Of a stretch of DNA of 64,000 bases, positions 62,562 through 64,000 are shown in pieces. The translations under genes were made by a program, and so were the position numbers. Position 1 is the stretch's first letter; each line of letters begins with the position of its first letter. This stretch comes from JBQTKD01 sp052389435 (GTDB lineage: Bacteria > Actinomycetota > Actinomycetes > Sporichthyales > Sporichthyaceae), in contig JBQTIB010000060.1 of the NCBI GenBank assembly GCA_052389435.1, positions 9,125-73,124 on the forward strand, in the 5' to 3' direction. Under the pieces are notes generated by a model. That model did no database searches, was not told the origin of the DNA, and saw nothing but the letters and a program-made list of their open reading frames with translations.

Positions 62562-62785
62562 CGCGCGGCCGTCCCGTCCCGGAGCTCATCCATGAGCGCG
62601 GGGCCACACGGACCGGACATTTCGGGCGTGGGGGTGGGCCGGAGCTCATCCATGAGCGCGGGGCCGCGCGGACCGGACATTTCGGGCGCGGGGGTGGGTC
62701 TGGGGTCATCCATGAGCGCGGGGCGGGGGCCGGAGAGGGTGGTGGTGGTGGGGGTGGGGGTGGGGGTGGGGGTGGTCATGGTCAT
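62558..62785 (-). CDS. Small Pro/Thr-rich repeat protein inserted between fbiA and fbiB
   Basis: A 75-codon frame starts at ATG 62783-62785, overlapping the fbiA stop (ATGA), and ends at 62558-62560, overlapping the fbiB start (ATGA). It opens MTMTTPTPTPTPTTTT and then repeats a 20-aa unit (SGP-x-GPALMDELRPTP-x-PEM) encoded by the 60-bp tandem repeat. I know no such family. Translation is supported by the double overlap; the repeats argue for recent growth. It could be a mere spacer allowing ribosome passage, and protein stability is unknown. Confidence 0.5.
   Translation of the reverse strand: MTMTTPTPTPTPTTTTLSGPRPALMDDPRPTPAPEMSGPRGPALMDELRPTPTPEMSGPCGPALMDELRDGTAAR
62581..62723. repeat. 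60-bp tandem repeat, about 2.4 copies, with embedded palindrome
   Basis: Units at 62581-62640 and 62641-62700 differ at a handful of bases; a partial third ends near 62723. Each full unit contains GCTCATCCATGAGC, a near-perfect hairpin. A GGGGGTG-rich stretch follows (to about 62775). No unique spacers, so it is not a CRISPR array. Confidence 0.93.
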
Positions 62786-63771
62786 GGGGTGCGGAGGTCG
62801 GCGGCCAGGTCCAGGGCGGCGGCGGCCATGGCGGCGGTGGTCGGGACGTCCTTCATCAGCAGGGGAAGGGCGCGCGTCGCGATGCCGGCCGCGGTCAGCG
62901 AGGTCGCGGAGGCGGCGTCGGCGTCGTCCACGAGCCAGCCGTCGAGCACCCCGCCGGAGCTTCGGGCTCCGTAGTGCAGCGCGACGGCCGCGGCGGTCGT
63001 GGGGATGCCGAGCGCGGCGAGCATCCGGTCCGCCATGCCGCGGACGGGCGCGCCGCCGACGATCGGCGAGACGCCGACGACCGGCGCGCGGGTCTGGACG
63101 ACGGCCTCGCGGATGCCGGGCACCGCCAGGATGGTGCCGATGCTGACCACCGGGTTCGACGGCGGGAAGAGCACCAGGTCGGCCGATCGGATCGCCTCGA
63201 TCACTCCCGGCGCCGGGGCGGCCTTCTCGGCACCGACGGCGCTCACCGCGAGCGCCTCCGGCGCGTGCAGGCGCACCCAGTACTCCTGGAAGTGCAGCGT
63301 GCGCGTCCCGTCGGCGGAGCCGGGGTCGGCGATCGTCACGTGCGTGGTCACCGGGTCGTCGCTCATCGGCAGCAGTCGCACACCGGGCTGCCAGCGCTCG
63401 CAGAGCACGGCGGTGACCTCCGAGAGCGTCGCGCCCTCGCCGAGCAGCCGGGTGCGCACGAGGTGGGTGGCGATGTCCCGGTCCCCGAGCCCGAACCAGT
63501 CCGGCCCTGCGCCGTAGGCCGCGAGTTCGGTTTGGACCGCGTGCGTCTCGCCCTCGCGGCCCCATCCCTGACCCGGGTGGATGCCGCCGCCGAGGGTGTA
63601 CATGACCGTGTCGAGGTCGGGGCAGACGTGCAGGCCGTGCAGGGCGATGTCGTCGGCGGTGTTTCCCACGACCGTCACCGCCGCCGCCGGATGCGCCTGC
63701 TTCAGATGGGCGAGCAGGCCGCGCAGGAAGCGCGCGGCACCGATGCCCCCGGCCAACGCGACGATCTGCAT
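62782..63771 (-). CDS. fbiA: 2-phospho-L-lactate transferase / phosphoenolpyruvate transferase (F420 synthesis)
   Basis: A 329-aa CofD-family enzyme that transfers the lactyl- or enolpyruvyl-phosphate group to Fo, forming (dehydro-)F420-0. IVALAGGIGAARFLRGLL at the start, VVGNTADDIALHGLHVCPDLDTVMYTLGG, LGDRDIATHLVRTRLL and FPPSNPVVSIGTILAVPGIR are FbiA hallmarks. ATG 63769-63771 gives the family length. The frame stays open upstream to the right edge of the window. The stop overlaps the repeat mini-gene. Confidence 0.95.
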   Translation of the reverse strand: MQIVALAGGIGAARFLRGLLAHLKQAHPAAAVTVVGNTADDIALHGLHVCPDLDTVMYTLGGGIHPGQGWGREGETHAVQTELAAYGAGPDWFGLGDRDIATHLVRTRLLGEGATLSEVTAVLCERWQPGVRLLPMSDDPVTTHVTIADPGSADGTRTLHFQEYWVRLHAPEALAVSAVGAEKAAPAPGVIEAIRSADLVLFPPSNPVVSIGTILAVPGIREAVVQTRAPVVGVSPIVGGAPVRGMADRMLAALGIPTTAAAVALHYGARSSGGVLDGWLVDDADAASATSLTAAGIATRALPLLMKDVPTTAAMAAAALDLAADLRTP

Positions 63772-64000
63772 GCCGTCATCGTCGCAACATCGCCGGCCCC
63801 CGCCGGCAACGGGTGGCGGGACGGCTCCCCGGCGCGTGCCGAACCACCCGCCGGCGAGGCTCGAGCCCGCCGAAGCGGCCCGTGAGGCGTCCGCGCGGCC
63901 GCTCTGCTGGAAGTTCTGCTCACGCAGAATCCGATCCGAGCCCCAGATGTCCGTCACATACGCATGGGCGGTCGCGTAGTCGAAATCGAGCACCGCCACT
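63772..64000 (-). other. Unassigned open frame continuous with fbiA at the window edge
   Basis: From GTG 63997-63999 a minus-strand frame reads LDFDYATAHAYVTDIWGSDRILREQNFQQSG, then becomes Ala/Gly/Arg-rich and joins fbiA without a stop. The first 30 codons look protein-like. It may be the end of a gene entering from the right, a relic, or chance openness in GC-rich DNA. I see no promoter signal that settles this. Confidence 0.25.

Noticed and set aside
62581..62723. CRISPR array
   Set aside because: The 60-bp units are contiguous with no unique spacers and no cas genes are present.

Overview
The window comes from a high-GC actinomycete (Actinomycetota). The evidence is almost uniformly G/C third codon positions, frequent GTG and TTG starts, mycothiol synthesis (mshB), coenzyme F420 synthesis (fbiA/fbiB), three LytR-CpsA-Psr (LCP) proteins, a class F sortase, and many start codons 6-7 nt downstream of a TANNNT-type -10 box (leaderless mRNAs). 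The block from purE/purK through LCP, guanylyltransferase and DNA glycosylase genes to fbiB/fbiA follows an order common in this phylum. The genus cannot be told from the sequence alone. I see no rRNA, CRISPR array, phage or insertion sequence.

Layout. 1-4.0 kb: a PPDK-like gene cut by the window edge and a DUF7064-type gene, divergent from a GAF/PucR regulator, then a VIT/CCC1 metal transporter. 4.2-8.4 kb: a secreted AMIN-like protein, a CPA2 antiporter, and a NarK-type nitrate/nitrite transporter with two unusual C-terminal carboxypeptidase-regulatory-like domains. 8.8-18.2 kb: typA, an S9 peptidase, a TVP38-type membrane protein, mshB with a coupled membrane gene, a VanW-type protein and an Lrp regulator. 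18.3-22.4 kb: ddaH-rocD arginine/ornithine catabolism, a SirB1-type protein and an acetyltransferase. 22.5-30 kb: fdxA-dapC, a class F sortase with its likely substrate, a lysozyme-like protein, DUF488, and divergent dapD/dapE for diaminopimelate. 30-36 kb: an LLM flavoenzyme, two tandem LOG proteins, a secreted metzincin, GtrA, purK-purE and a 132-bp tandem repeat. 36-44.3 kb: a secreted trypsin-like protein, a UDP-sugar dehydrogenase, and three LCP paralogues with a GT2 enzyme. 44.5-51.9 kb: a nucleotidyltransferase, two CDP-alcohol phosphatidyltransferases, a GT4 enzyme and a Wzm/Wzt-type ABC exporter, which look like one pathway for a phosphodiester-containing surface polymer. 52-64 kb: a PGRP amidase, TIGR03089, GT4, a mannose-1-P guanylyltransferase-like enzyme, a Uma2 protein, TIGR02611, three DUF3105 paralogues, a DNA-3-methyladenine glycosylase, and fbiB/fbiA separated by a repeat-built mini-gene.

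The genes with the clearest joint theme concern the cell envelope: DAP synthesis, VanW, sortase and substrate, LCP ligases, sugar-nucleotide enzymes, polymer export, amidase and GtrA. Redox cofactors (mycothiol, F420, ferredoxin) form a second theme. The most unusual items are the 60-bp-repeat mini-gene between fbiA and fbiB with ATGA overlaps at both ends, the NarK fusion, the phosphatidyltransferase/ABC-exporter block, the three-copy LCP and DUF3105 families, and the widespread leaderless starts.
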